From an uncultured Bacteroidales bacterium (GTDB taxonomy: Bacteria; Bacteroidota; Bacteroidia; Bacteroidales; Paludibacteraceae): DNA of 18,894 bases. Below are positions 7,683 to 15,421 of this stretch, piece after piece. Each line of letters opens with the position of its first letter. Position 1 is the stretch's first letter. The position numbers and the translations under genes are program-made. The notes under the pieces were generated by a model. That model worked only from the letters and a program-made list of their open reading frames with translations. It had not been told where the DNA came from and did no database searches. The stretch covers positions 1 to 18,894 of the forward strand of contig CALGCU010000057.1 of the NCBI GenBank assembly GCA_937886455.1, given 5' to 3'.

Positions 7683-10436
7683 ATGAAAAAAAATTCACTC
7701 AAATTATTAGCATTGGCAGTGATGAGTGTATTCTCATTCAGTACAATGGCTCAGACAGAAGCCAACCCGTCTGAGGCTACTTCAAGCACCGACTTGGTAG
7801 GTACAAGTTACACTGTGGCTGGTGATTACATTGCAGGCAAGGGTGGTTCAATGGGTGGCACCATGACAGAAAAAGGTATTAAGTTTCGTATTAACAAGAC
7901 TTATGGTGAAACCAAAAACGCTGTTCCTTTTGTTGTAAATGCCGGTTATAAAATCACAGCAATTTCATGTGATGGACAAGTAAATGATAACACCAAGACT
8001 TCTACTATTGGAAATGTTTATGTGGATGGTGTTGCTGTGGACTTTACTCCAGTTACTCTTCCCAATAAAAAGAGCGGAAGTGCTCAATTTGGTGTGAGCA
8101 ATATTAATGCAACTAAAGATGTAGTATTTGTGTTTGATGGCGCCGCTTCACAAGCCAATGTGCAATACACAGTGACTTATGCCAGCGCTATTACCCCTGA
8201 CAATGCTAATTTGAGTTCCATTACCATTAACGGCGAAGCATTGGAGGGTTTTGGTGCAAACGTAGATACATACAATGTAGAACTACCTTATGGAACAACT
8301 GTAGTCCCAACCATTGTTGCTACTTCTGAGGCTCCCAATGCAACGGTTGTTGTAAACAATGCGGCTTCAGTTAATGCGGCAGCGACTATTGTTGTTACAG
8401 CTGAGGATGGTACTACTACAAAAACATACACCATTAACTTTACAGTAGCAGCTACTTTATCAGATGATGCAACCTTAGCTAACCTATCAGTAGCAGGCAA
8501 AGCAATCAATGATTTTAGAGCAGACTCACTTAATTATGCTGTTCAAATTGCATATTTAGATGAAGTGGCTGTTGTGGCAGAACCGTCTTTCAGTGAGGCT
8601 ACCGTAAACGTAACCCTTCCTGAAACTCTTCCCGGACAAGCAACAGTTGTGGTAACAGCCCAAGATGGTACTACAACTCAAACTTATACCATTGACATTA
8701 CACGCAAGGCTCCACAACTCTATCAAGCTATATTTGATAACGGATTTGATGCTTTCATCACTGATACGAATACCGTAGAAGTTTATTATGCCGGAACTAA
8801 ACCAGCATTTGCAAGTGCTACAGGATTAGAAGGTGAAGGAGCTGTTGCCACTTTCAATAATGATACAATTACTGTGGGTGGTGCAAATGGTAATGTGAAA
8901 TATGCAGTAAACTACTACGAAATTACCCCATTAACCACAGAAGGAGCGGTAACATTTGACTCCACAGAAACATACATCGCAAGTGTATATGGCTGGAGTG
9001 CAGAAAAAGGATGGAAATTTGCAAAATCTGTAGAAGAAACAGCAAACAGACGTGTTTCTTCAGGAAAAAACCGTGTGCAATTCTTCTTCGGTCCAGCTTA
9101 TAAAGTTGATTTTACTTGGGCTGTAGAACGTGCAATTAAGGTATATGTAAACGGAGTAGAAACTACCACCACAGCTATAGAAAATGGATTTTCTGTTCGC
9201 TTGAACATGGCAGGCAACAACCTTGTAACTATTGTATCAGACCAAACTAAAGGTGATGGTGGAGTGAGCGGACTTACACTAACAACAACAGCACCTGCTC
9301 CTGAATTGAAAATCACCAGCGAATTGAAGACAGCTACCGAATCAGATGGTTACACTTATTCTTATGTTGACTTTGGTACTGTAGAATATGGTCAAACAGC
9401 AACAGTTACAGTTTCATTTGAAGGAAAAAATCTTCCTACCAAATACACTTATTGGGATTATGCCACAGATCCAAACGGTGTTGAAGTAGAAAAAGACAAC
9501 TATGTTACCTTCCACTTGTCAACTATGCCATTCTTTGATGTAGAATTGTCAGAAGGTGGTAAGGTTGAGACTACTCAAGGTTGGATGCCAGGTAGTGAAA
9601 TGAAGTTCTATACTTTCCCGATTGCTGCAGACGGTAGTGCAAAAGGTACAGTTACAATCACATTGAAGAAAGACTTTGGTGCAGATCCATTTGTAGACTA
9701 TGAATTACCAGCAGATTCATTAATCGCTGTTGGTAGCGTTGCCTTTGGTGATGAAGCTGGAAATTACTCAGAATCTGTGGCTGTAATGCTTGAATTAACT
9801 AAGCCGGCAATAGCTCCTGAATTGAAAGTTATTGGTGGTCAAACAGGTTCCTATGGAGATGGTTGGGAATATACCTATTTTGATCTTGGTACCATTGAAG
9901 AAGGTCAAACAGCAAGCACAACCATTGAGTTTGAAGCAACAAATATTCCTGCAAAATACACATATTACAATGAAGAAAATGAAATGGTAGAAGCAGACAA
10001 CTTCATTACTTTTGCTCCATCATATGATGCTTATTATCTGTTTGATATAACCGTTTCAGAAAATGCAAGTGTTACTGAAGACTATTTGGGCGGCAAGCAA
10101 TATACATTCCCACTTGATGCAAATGGAAATGTGAAAGGAAGTATTACTGTCAGCTTGAAAAAAGATTTAGGTGGACTCACCATAGAAGATTTAGATGTAG
10201 AATATGGCGAAGCTTATGCATCTGCCGGATGGGGATTTGTTGATGGTTCTTCTCAAATCAGAACTGAGTTCAATGTTAACTTCACTTTGACCGAACCTAA
10301 CCAAGGTGGTGATGGCACAGCATTGGAAGATGCAACAGTAGAAGCAAACAAGGCTGTTAAAGTTCTTGAAAATGGTGTGGTTTACATCATCAAGAATGGT
10401 GTGAAATATACTGTTACCGGTGTTGCTGTGAAATAA
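7683..10436 (+). CDS. Large secreted modular beta-sandwich protein (cadherin-like domains plus duplicated 165-residue modules)
   Basis: The 917 residues start with a signal peptide (MKKNSLKLLALAVMSVFSFS, then TMAQ). Residues 25-165 are an unassigned beta-rich region. Residues 172-255 and 260-341 are two cadherin-like beta-sandwich domains (PF12733 type), each starting D-(A)-x-L-(A/S)-x-(L/I)-(S/T) and ending (T)A-(E/Q)-DGTTT-(K/Q)-TYTI. Residues 345-535 form another beta-rich region. Residues 538-707 and 711-871 are a second, unrelated tandem duplication sharing APELK, DFGT(V/I)E.GQTA, (A/T)KYTY, YTFP, KG.(I/V)T(V/I).LKKD; the DFGTVE-GQT part resembles 'choice-of-anchor D' Ig-like domains. 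The last 37 residues (VLENGVVYIIKNGVKYTVTG) resemble a tail that recurs on Bacteroidales secreted proteins and may be a type IX secretion signal (inference). No catalytic motif is visible; an adhesive or glycan-binding surface role is a guess. It is a single-gene unit with its own promoter and a strong terminator. Confidence 0.85.
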   Translation: MKKNSLKLLALAVMSVFSFSTMAQTEANPSEATSSTDLVGTSYTVAGDYIAGKGGSMGGTMTEKGIKFRINKTYGETKNAVPFVVNAGYKITAISCDGQVNDNTKTSTIGNVYVDGVAVDFTPVTLPNKKSGSAQFGVSNINATKDVVFVFDGAASQANVQYTVTYASAITPDNANLSSITINGEALEGFGANVDTYNVELPYGTTVVPTIVATSEAPNATVVVNNAASVNAAATIVVTAEDGTTTKTYTINFTVAATLSDDATLANLSVAGKAINDFRADSLNYAVQIAYLDEVAVVAEPSFSEATVNVTLPETLPGQATVVVTAQDGTTTQTYTIDITRKAPQLYQAIFDNGFDAFITDTNTVEVYYAGTKPAFASATGLEGEGAVATFNNDTITVGGANGNVKYAVNYYEITPLTTEGAVTFDSTETYIASVYGWSAEKGWKFAKSVEETANRRVSSGKNRVQFFFGPAYKVDFTWAVERAIKVYVNGVETTTTAIENGFSVRLNMAGNNLVTIVSDQTKGDGGVSGLTLTTTAPAPELKITSELKTATESDGYTYSYVDFGTVEYGQTATVTVSFEGKNLPTKYTYWDYATDPNGVEVEKDNYVTFHLSTMPFFDVELSEGGKVETTQGWMPGSEMKFYTFPIAADGSAKGTVTITLKKDFGADPFVDYELPADSLIAVGSVAFGDEAGNYSESVAVMLELTKPAIAPELKVIGGQTGSYGDGWEYTYFDLGTIEEGQTASTTIEFEATNIPAKYTYYNEENEMVEADNFITFAPSYDAYYLFDITVSENASVTEDYLGGKQYTFPLDANGNVKGSITVSLKKDLGGLTIEDLDVEYGEAYASAGWGFVDGSSQIRTEFNVNFTLTEPNQGGDGTALEDATVEANKAVKVLENGVVYIIKNGVKYTVTGVAVK

Positions 10437-10457
10437 TTCACTCCAATAGCGATTAAC

Positions 10458-10499
10458 ATACAAAAAGCGAGAATCCAAGCGGATTCTCGCTTTTTGTAT
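10458..10499. terminator. Bidirectional intrinsic terminator, perfect 19-bp stem
   Basis: ATACAAAAAGCGAGAATCC (10458-10476), loop AAGC, and the exact reverse complement (10481-10499). The GC-rich inner stem flanked by A5 and T5 gives a U run in both directions. It sits 21 bases after the secreted-protein stop and 38 bases after the pyrD stop, so it can end both convergent transcripts. Confidence 0.9.
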
Positions 10500-10537
10500 A
10501 ATGAACTTAGCAAATATATGCTGTTACGTATTTGGTT

Positions 10538-11449
10538 TTATACAATTAATCCACCTACTAATTCATGTATATCCTTCACTCCATGTCGTTGCATGTATTC
10601 TTCAATTCCTTCTACAACCTTCAAGGTGATAGCCGGATCAACAAAATTAGCGGTTCCAATCTCTACAGCAGTTGCACCAGCTAGTAGAAATTCTATTGCG
10701 TCAGTTGCTGACATAATTCCTCCTAATCCTATGATAGGTATCTTTACAGCCTGTTTTACTTGCCATACCATGCGTAAAGCGACCGGTTTTACACATGCGC
10801 CAGAAAGGCCTCCGGTAATAGTTGATAAAAGCGGACGGCGTTTTTCTGCATCAATTGCCATTCCCAAGATGGTGTTGATGAGTGACACAGAATCAGCTCC
10901 AGCAAATTCGGTAGCACGGGCTATCTCAGTAATGTCAGTTACATTTGGCGATAATTTTACGATTAATGTTTTATCATACACTTTTCTAACTGCAGCCACC
11001 ACTTCTTCCGCTGCATGAGGTGACGTGCCAAATGCCATACCACCTTGTTTTACATTAGGACAAGATATGTTCAGTTCTATAGCCGGGATGTTGTCCAATT
11101 GATTGATTTTTTCTGCAGTAGCCACGTAATCTTCCACCGCAGATCCAGATACATTCACAATAAAGTTAGTGTCAATACCTTGGAGGGTGGGGTATATATG
11201 TTCTACAAAATAATCCACTCCTTTATTCTGCAGTCCCACGGCATTCAACATTCCAGATGGTGTTTCTGCCATACGTGGATAAGGATTACCTTCTCTGTGA
11301 TGTAGTGTTGTTCCTTTCACTATGACACCACCCAGTTGAGCCAAATCAATAAAATCTGAAAACTCATGACCATATCCGAAAGTTCCTGATGCAGTAAGTA
11401 CAGGATTTTTCAGACTCAAGCTACCTATTTTTACGTTTAAATTTACCAT
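10538..11449 (-). CDS. pyrD: Dihydroorotate dehydrogenase B (NAD+), catalytic subunit
   Basis: The product has 303 residues, the class 1B length. It oxidises dihydroorotate to orotate with FMN in pyrimidine synthesis, in the cytoplasm. Visible motifs are NPVLTASGTFGYG, VIVKGTTLHHREGNPYPRM (K45), LNAVGLQNKG, and NISCPNVKQGG with the class 1 active-site cysteine at C130. Near the C-terminus IPIIGLGGIMSATDAIEF and AVEIGTANF bind the FMN phosphate. The start overlaps the end of pyrK by 7 bases, which means coupled translation and fits the two-subunit PyrD-PyrK enzyme. The transcript ends at the 10458-10499 hairpin. Confidence 0.96.
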   Translation of the reverse strand: MVNLNVKIGSLSLKNPVLTASGTFGYGHEFSDFIDLAQLGGVIVKGTTLHHREGNPYPRMAETPSGMLNAVGLQNKGVDYFVEHIYPTLQGIDTNFIVNVSGSAVEDYVATAEKINQLDNIPAIELNISCPNVKQGGMAFGTSPHAAEEVVAAVRKVYDKTLIVKLSPNVTDITEIARATEFAGADSVSLINTILGMAIDAEKRRPLLSTITGGLSGACVKPVALRMVWQVKQAVKIPIIGLGGIMSATDAIEFLLAGATAVEIGTANFVDPAITLKVVEGIEEYMQRHGVKDIHELVGGLIV

Positions 11450-12207
11450 TTTAATTCTTTTATATTAAATACCGGTCCTTCAGTGCACACACATTTATGC
11501 CCATCCTTTGTGTCTGTCACGCAACACAAGCATGCACCTACTCCGCATGCCATCTTATTTTCCAGTGATACTTCACATTCAATGTGGTGTTCATGTGCAT
11601 ATCGCGCAACAGCTTGCATCATGGGTGTAGGTCCACATGTGTAGATAAAATCAAATGTTTCTTTTTCTAATATTGTATGTTGAGTTACGAATCCACGTTC
11701 CCCATGTGATCCATCTTCTGTGGTTACATGTATATCGCCATACTTTTTAAATTCATCCAATTGCAATAAGTCATTCTTTGTTCTGCCCCCTAACAGGAAA
11801 GTTATTTTATGCCCCTTGGTTTTTAATTGTGCTCCTAAATAGAGCAAAGGAGCTATTCCTACACCACCTCCTACTAATAACAAATGTTGCGATGCCTCTT
11901 TGGGCATTGTAAATGGTTTGCCCAAGGGCAAGACCAAGTTTAATAGATCGCCTTCTTTCAATAACCCTATCTCGCGTGTAGCCTTTCCCACCACTTGTAC
12001 CAGTATCCACAATTCGTTCTTTTCTGCGTCATAAAAGTGTACTGAGATAGGACGGCGTAGAAAGACGTTTGGGGCATTTACTTGCACTTCTACAAACTGT
12101 CCCGGCTGTAGGAGAGGTAGTTCTATGTCCGATGACAAGCGCAATAATACATTGCGTTCATTTAGTTGTTGAATGCTACGAACATAGGTATTTATAATCT
12201 TTTTCAT
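11443..12207 (-). CDS. pyrK: Dihydroorotate dehydrogenase B electron-transfer subunit
   Basis: The 254 residues have the ferredoxin-reductase-like layout of PyrK. RRPISVHFYD (51-60) is the FAD-binding R-x-x-(S) motif, and LLVGGGVGIAPLLYLG (110-125) and YTCGPTPMMQAV (189-200) belong to the NAD domain. The C-terminal CGVGACLCC (C221, C226, C229) plus CTEGPVF (C241) supply the four [2Fe-2S] ligands. It passes electrons from PyrD FMN to NAD+. It lies 18 bases after the YihY-type gene and overlaps pyrD by 7 bases. The start is ATG 12205-12207. Confidence 0.95.
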   Translation of the reverse strand: MKKIINTYVRSIQQLNERNVLLRLSSDIELPLLQPGQFVEVQVNAPNVFLRRPISVHFYDAEKNELWILVQVVGKATREIGLLKEGDLLNLVLPLGKPFTMPKEASQHLLLVGGGVGIAPLLYLGAQLKTKGHKITFLLGGRTKNDLLQLDEFKKYGDIHVTTEDGSHGERGFVTQHTILEKETFDFIYTCGPTPMMQAVARYAHEHHIECEVSLENKMACGVGACLCCVTDTKDGHKCVCTEGPVFNIKELKW

Positions 12208-12225
12208 TTTACAAATATAGTTTGA

Positions 12226-13596
12226 TTATTCTTCGTCTATTTTTTCCGGCAATGGTTGTTTTTTCCCCATTATAATATCTTTCACCAGCATGTGTGCATA
12301 CTCTTCCTTTACATAGGTTTTCATTGCCAATATTCGTTCCCAGAATACGTTCATTTCCTCTGTTGGTGACTGTAAGAAACATTCTGTACCTTGCAGATCA
12401 ATTGTTTTCAATACTTTTTCCATGCTTAGTACATTTATATCCATAGCGGGTTGATAGGTTTTAGCTTGTGCTCCATCCGTATATACCTCAGTTAGTATGT
12501 GTCCTTCCACTAATTCTTGCAATAATTGTGTCACTAAGCGAATGGGTAAATGGTTTTCCAAGGATAGTTGTTCAGCAGAATAAGGCGTATCCCCGTGTTC
12601 AAATTGTTTTACTACTCTGTATGTTAAGAAAAGCGCTACATAGTCACGGTATCTTCTGTTGATGTTTTTTGTATCCACTTCATAATCAAAATTACGTACA
12701 TTTTGCGCTACATATGATAATTCTGCCCCAAACAAAATAATTAAACAAGATATTTGAAGCCACAATAACAATAATGGTATTGCAGCAAAACTACCATATA
12801 CTACGTTATAACGGGTAAGGTACACTTGTCCCCAGATGTATAGCATTTGCATTAGTTGAAAGGCGCTACCTGTAATCAGTCCTGATATAGCAGCACTCCA
12901 AAGTCGCACTTTCACATTAGGAATAATCAAATACATTAGGGTAAACATTGTCCACATGATGGCAAACGGTATTAACTTAATAAGAAAGGTCACCAACGGA
13001 CTAATCAATCGAATCTCTTGAAGTGCAGGTAATCGTGAGTTGATGTATATAGAGAATCCTGCTGATACCACTACCATAATCGGTATCAGCAATAAAATAG
13101 ACAGATATGCTGTGAATTGTCTTACCAGAGAACGTGACTTGCGCACTTGCCAGATGGAGTTAAAACTCATCTCCACTTGCATAAAGAAGATGGTTGCCGA
13201 CCACAGCAAAATCAATATACCTATTCCCAAGAACACGCCACCTTGCGCTGTTTCCAAATAGCGTTCTACAAATCCCATAATTACAGGAATCACTTCAGTG
13301 TTCTTCAGAAAGCTATTGTTGAGCCAATATTCCACTGCTACCTCAAAACCGAACCCTTTAGCCACAGCTAATACAATTGCAAATATCGGCACTATAGCAA
13401 ATAGAATAGAATATGTCAACGCAGAGGCTTTTAGGTTAAGTTCATCGTTAAAAAATCCTCTTACCGATAATACGATAATTTTAATCAATCGATATAAAAA
13501 GCGTTTTCCTCGAGTTAGTTCCGATTCAGTTATTCGCCACACGTCATAGCGAACAAATCGATATAATTTTTTGAAAAATTGGAGTATATTTATCAT
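12226..13596 (-). CDS. YihY/virulence factor BrkB family inner-membrane protein with C-terminal winged-helix-like extension
   Basis: The protein has 456 residues. Residues about 45-320 carry six hydrophobic segments with family motifs: LNLKASALTYSILFAIVPIFA, QVEMSFNSIWQVRKSRS, and VYGSFAAIPLLLLWLQISCLIILFGAEL near the end of the membrane part. It was once called ribonuclease BN, a name later withdrawn for this family; the function is unknown. Residues about 330-456 are a soluble cytoplasmic tail longer than in the E. coli protein. It contains PYSAEQLSLENHLPIRLVTQ, LLQELVEGHIL, a pattern like a winged-helix fold, perhaps regulatory. The start (ATG 13594-13596) lies 24 bases after the rnpB 3' end, with no promoter match between, so it may be read from rnpB run-through. 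The pyr genes follow closely. Confidence 0.85.
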   Translation of the reverse strand: MINILQFFKKLYRFVRYDVWRITESELTRGKRFLYRLIKIIVLSVRGFFNDELNLKASALTYSILFAIVPIFAIVLAVAKGFGFEVAVEYWLNNSFLKNTEVIPVIMGFVERYLETAQGGVFLGIGILILLWSATIFFMQVEMSFNSIWQVRKSRSLVRQFTAYLSILLLIPIMVVVSAGFSIYINSRLPALQEIRLISPLVTFLIKLIPFAIMWTMFTLMYLIIPNVKVRLWSAAISGLITGSAFQLMQMLYIWGQVYLTRYNVVYGSFAAIPLLLLWLQISCLIILFGAELSYVAQNVRNFDYEVDTKNINRRYRDYVALFLTYRVVKQFEHGDTPYSAEQLSLENHLPIRLVTQLLQELVEGHILTEVYTDGAQAKTYQPAMDINVLSMEKVLKTIDLQGTECFLQSPTEEMNVFWERILAMKTYVKEEYAHMLVKDIIMGKKQPLPEKIDEE

Positions 13597-13620
13597 GCGT
13601 CTTTTGTTTTTGAATAAAAA

Positions 13621-13962
13621 ACAGTCAGCCTATAAGCCGGGTTCTGTATTTCGCAAGCGAAACGTCTGTCATTTATCTACGATAATTGTCACCAATTACC
13701 TTTAGCAATCTACCCTCCGACTCGGACGGACAGCCCTCAAACATCGGTTTACTTGATCTTGCAACCCATAAGGTGTACAGCCTGCTTTGTTGCCAAACCA
13801 GCGGTGGGCTCTTACCCCGCCTTCTCACCCTTACTCACAAGGAGCGGTTATTTTCTTCTACACTTCTCCACTCTCGCGAATGGCTTCCCGTTAGGAAATA
13901 TGGTGTCCTGTGTTGCCCGGACTTTCCTCTTCGTTACACGAAGCGACAGACCGGCTGACTGT
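13621..13962 (-). ncRNA. rnpB: RNase P RNA, bacterial type A
   Basis: On the reverse strand the 5' end ACAGTCAGCC pairs with the 3' end GGCTGACTGT to form helix P1. Close inside lie the universal conserved core GAGGAAAGTCCGGGC (13917-13931), the ACAGAAAATAACCGC-like block near 13850 and the 3' region CAGAACCCGGCTTATAGGCT. This is the catalytic RNA of RNase P, which cleaves tRNA 5' leaders. The 3' end runs into TTTTTT, a possible termination site. The ends are set by the P1 arms and may be off by a few bases. Plus-strand frames across 13686-13980 are artefacts of this RNA gene. Confidence 0.96.
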
Positions 13963-13986
13963 ATATATTGTTACTACTAATAATTA

Positions 13987-14781
13987 TTATTCATGATTAT
14001 GGTTGTGTCCATGTTCTGTGCATGATTCTTCTATACCATGATGGTGATGATGTTCACTTCCGAATACTTCTACTGTTATGTAGATTCCCATGATGATGAA
14101 AAGCGCTGCACATATTCTTCTAAGCCATACTTCTACCAACTGGATGTTGTGATGCAACTTTCCTATTGTGGCTACGCTATAAGCTAGTGTCCAACTAATC
14201 AATAATACCGGCAATCCGGTCGCGAATCCAAATACTAATGGGAGTAGCCATCCTATTGGTTCTGCCACAGAAAGAGGTATTAACATGCCAAAGAAAATCA
14301 TTCCGCTATAAGGACAAAAAGCCAATGAAAGAACTATACCTAATAAAAAAGACCAAAGTGGACTGCCAATCTTCGCTGTGTGCATTAAGCGTTCTGTCCA
14401 AGGCCCATGTGTGTGCGTTTCTTCGTCATGGTGGTGGTGATGAAAATGTACCACTCCCAACATGCCTAGTCCACAAACAATCAGAAAAGGTCCTAATATA
14501 GGTTCTCCATATGTTTCAAAAAAGTGTCGAATATGTAATACGTTTGTACCTATTAGGAAAATAAGTCCTAATACAAAATATGTCAACATCTTACCTGCTA
14601 TATACAACAAACCATTCCAGGTGATGGTCGCTTTATTTTGCACATCTTTACTTATAAATCCAATCGCAGTGAGATTAGAACAAAACGGGCATGGGCTGAT
14701 GGTCATCATCAAGCCTAATAAAAACGCCGTAAATAAAGGGAATGAGGTTGATTCCAACAATTCTTTCAACAATTCCATCAT
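13987..14781 (-). CDS. DsbD/CcdA-like multi-pass membrane protein with histidine-rich loops (ArsG-like permease)
   Basis: The 264 residues from ATG 14779-14781 (or the next ATG at 14776-14778) contain six to seven hydrophobic segments. TM1 has TISPCPFCSNLTAIGFISKD, and a later segment has LSLAFCPYSGMIFFG; paired cysteines in these positions are typical of the DsbD/CcdA transmembrane fold. The same fold is annotated in Bacteroidales as 'ArsG family' or cytochrome c biogenesis transmembrane proteins. A loop near residue 112 holds HFHHHHHDEETHTHG and the C-terminus SEHHHHHGIEE followed by CTEHGHNHNHE, which strongly suggests transition-metal binding. It may export a metal or organo-metal(loid), or move electrons across the membrane; neither is proven. 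A TTG at 14833-14835 would add 18 codons but overlaps the promoter and is rejected. It is a single-gene unit just upstream of rnpB. Confidence 0.75.
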   Translation of the reverse strand: MMELLKELLESTSFPLFTAFLLGLMMTISPCPFCSNLTAIGFISKDVQNKATITWNGLLYIAGKMLTYFVLGLIFLIGTNVLHIRHFFETYGEPILGPFLIVCGLGMLGVVHFHHHHHDEETHTHGPWTERLMHTAKIGSPLWSFLLGIVLSLAFCPYSGMIFFGMLIPLSVAEPIGWLLPLVFGFATGLPVLLISWTLAYSVATIGKLHHNIQLVEVWLRRICAALFIIMGIYITVEVFGSEHHHHHGIEESCTEHGHNHNHE

Positions 14782-14804
14782 AGCACACTCTTTTTCATAT
14801 AATG

Positions 14805-14836
14805 CAAAGATAGTGCAAGGCGAGCGAAATGCCAAA
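14805..14836 (-). promoter_or_regulatory. Perfect Bacteroidetes promoter for the histidine-rich membrane protein
   Basis: On the reverse strand TTTG (14833-14836), 20 bases, then TATCTTTG (14805-14812): both boxes match with ideal spacing. The predicted start is near 14798, leaving about 17 bases before the ATG at 14781. The -33 box lies inside the inverted repeat 14826-14852. Confidence 0.8.
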
Positions 14837-14906
14837 TTTATTTGAGCATTTCCGAGCTGAAGCCTATGTTATTTGATGATAGTGTAAGGCGAGCGAAGTA
14901 GCAAAT
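14809..14906. repeat. Pair of 29-base direct repeats upstream of the membrane-protein gene
   Basis: Copy 1 (14809-14837) and copy 2 (14878-14906) share 25 of 29 bases around the core AAGGCGAGCGAA, with a 69-base offset. Copy 1 spans the spacer and -33 box of the promoter at 14805-14836. Copy 2 keeps the TTTG but its -7 position reads TATCATCA, so it is probably inactive. The motif looks like one I associate with many Bacteroides intergenic regions, which I cannot check here. Confidence 0.75.
14826..14852. repeat. Near-perfect inverted repeat overlapping the -33 box
   Basis: GAAATGCCAAAT (14826-14837), TT, ATTTGAGCATTTC (14840-14852): twelve pairs broken by one bulged A. The -33 TTTG of the membrane-protein promoter lies in the left arm, so it could be an operator or part of a mobile repeat unit. 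Confidence 0.6.
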
Positions 14907-14982
14907 TGGATGTAATATGAGTGCTTAATTAATTTGGAATTATTGGGGTCAAGTAGTTATCATCGGGCAGTGACAATCAAAA

Positions 14983-15020
14983 ATCGGAGAGTGGTGGACT
15001 AAATTCCATCATTCTCCGAT
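14983..15020 (-). terminator. Probable terminator of the panC-panD transcript
   Basis: Inverted repeat 14983-14998 / 15005-15020 with a six-base loop; 14 of 16 pairs match. Read on the reverse strand, the hairpin is followed by TTTTTG, and it lies 24 bases after the panD stop. On the plus strand the two mismatches become G-U pairs but no T run follows. Confidence 0.65.
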
Positions 15021-15043
15021 GATATGCTTTGTGGTTGTTGTCT

Positions 15044-15394
15044 TTATGGAAGACGATTTGTTTTAGTGTCGGGGAAAATAACTGCCGGTTGGAAGGATTT
15101 GGCTTCTTCCGGTGTCATCATAGCATATGCAATTATTATGATGATATCGCCTGGTTGTACCAATCGTGCAGCAGCTCCGTTTAAGCATACAACTCCGGAG
15201 TTTCGTGGACCGGGTATGACGTAGGTTTCTAAGCGTGCTCCATTGTTGTTGTTGACGATGGCAACCTTTTCATTAGGAAGTATGTTGGCTGCTTCTAACA
15301 AGGCTTCATCAATGGTTATGCTTCCAATGTAATTGAGGTTGGCTTCGGTAACCGTAACCCGATGTATTTTAGATTTCAATACTTGGAGAAACAT
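15044..15394 (-). CDS. panD: Aspartate 1-decarboxylase (pyruvoyl enzyme)
   Basis: The product has 116 residues, slightly shorter than the usual 120-130. It makes beta-alanine from aspartate for pantothenate synthesis. The N-terminus MFLQVLKSKIHRVTVTEANL leads to NYIGSITID, which holds the Gly24-Ser25 self-cleavage site that forms the pyruvoyl group. The later NNGARLETYVIPG, GVVCLNGAAARLVQPGD and IIIIAYAMM are also family motifs. It lies 27 bases after panC in one operon and is followed by the hairpin at 14983-15020. Confidence 0.96.
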   Translation of the reverse strand: MFLQVLKSKIHRVTVTEANLNYIGSITIDEALLEAANILPNEKVAIVNNNNGARLETYVIPGPRNSGVVCLNGAAARLVQPGDIIIIIAYAMMTPEEAKSFQPAVIFPDTKTNRLP

Positions 15395-15421
15395 AGTATT
15401 TTTAGATTTTAAATAAGTGAT

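Noticed and set aside
10494..11018. A 174-codon plus-strand open frame
   Set aside because: Antisense to pyrD and starts inside the terminator hairpin.
12212..12219. TATATTTG on the reverse strand just before pyrK, a full -7 box match
   Set aside because: It ends only 4 bases before the pyrK ATG, would give a leaderless mRNA and has no -33 box; pyrK is more likely read from upstream.
13686..13980. Two plus-strand open frames of 75-90 codons
   Set aside because: They lie antisense to the RNase P RNA gene, whose conserved core and P1 helix explain the sequence.
10500..14835. Apparent change of G/C strand bias suggesting a recent inversion bounded by the terminator and the direct repeats
   Set aside because: Spot counts in single lines are mixed, and the far part of tamB shows the same C-rich bias, so there is no clean boundary. 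A full skew plot would decide.
14462..14845. A 127-codon plus-strand open frame
   Set aside because: Antisense to the start and promoter of the DsbD/CcdA-like gene.
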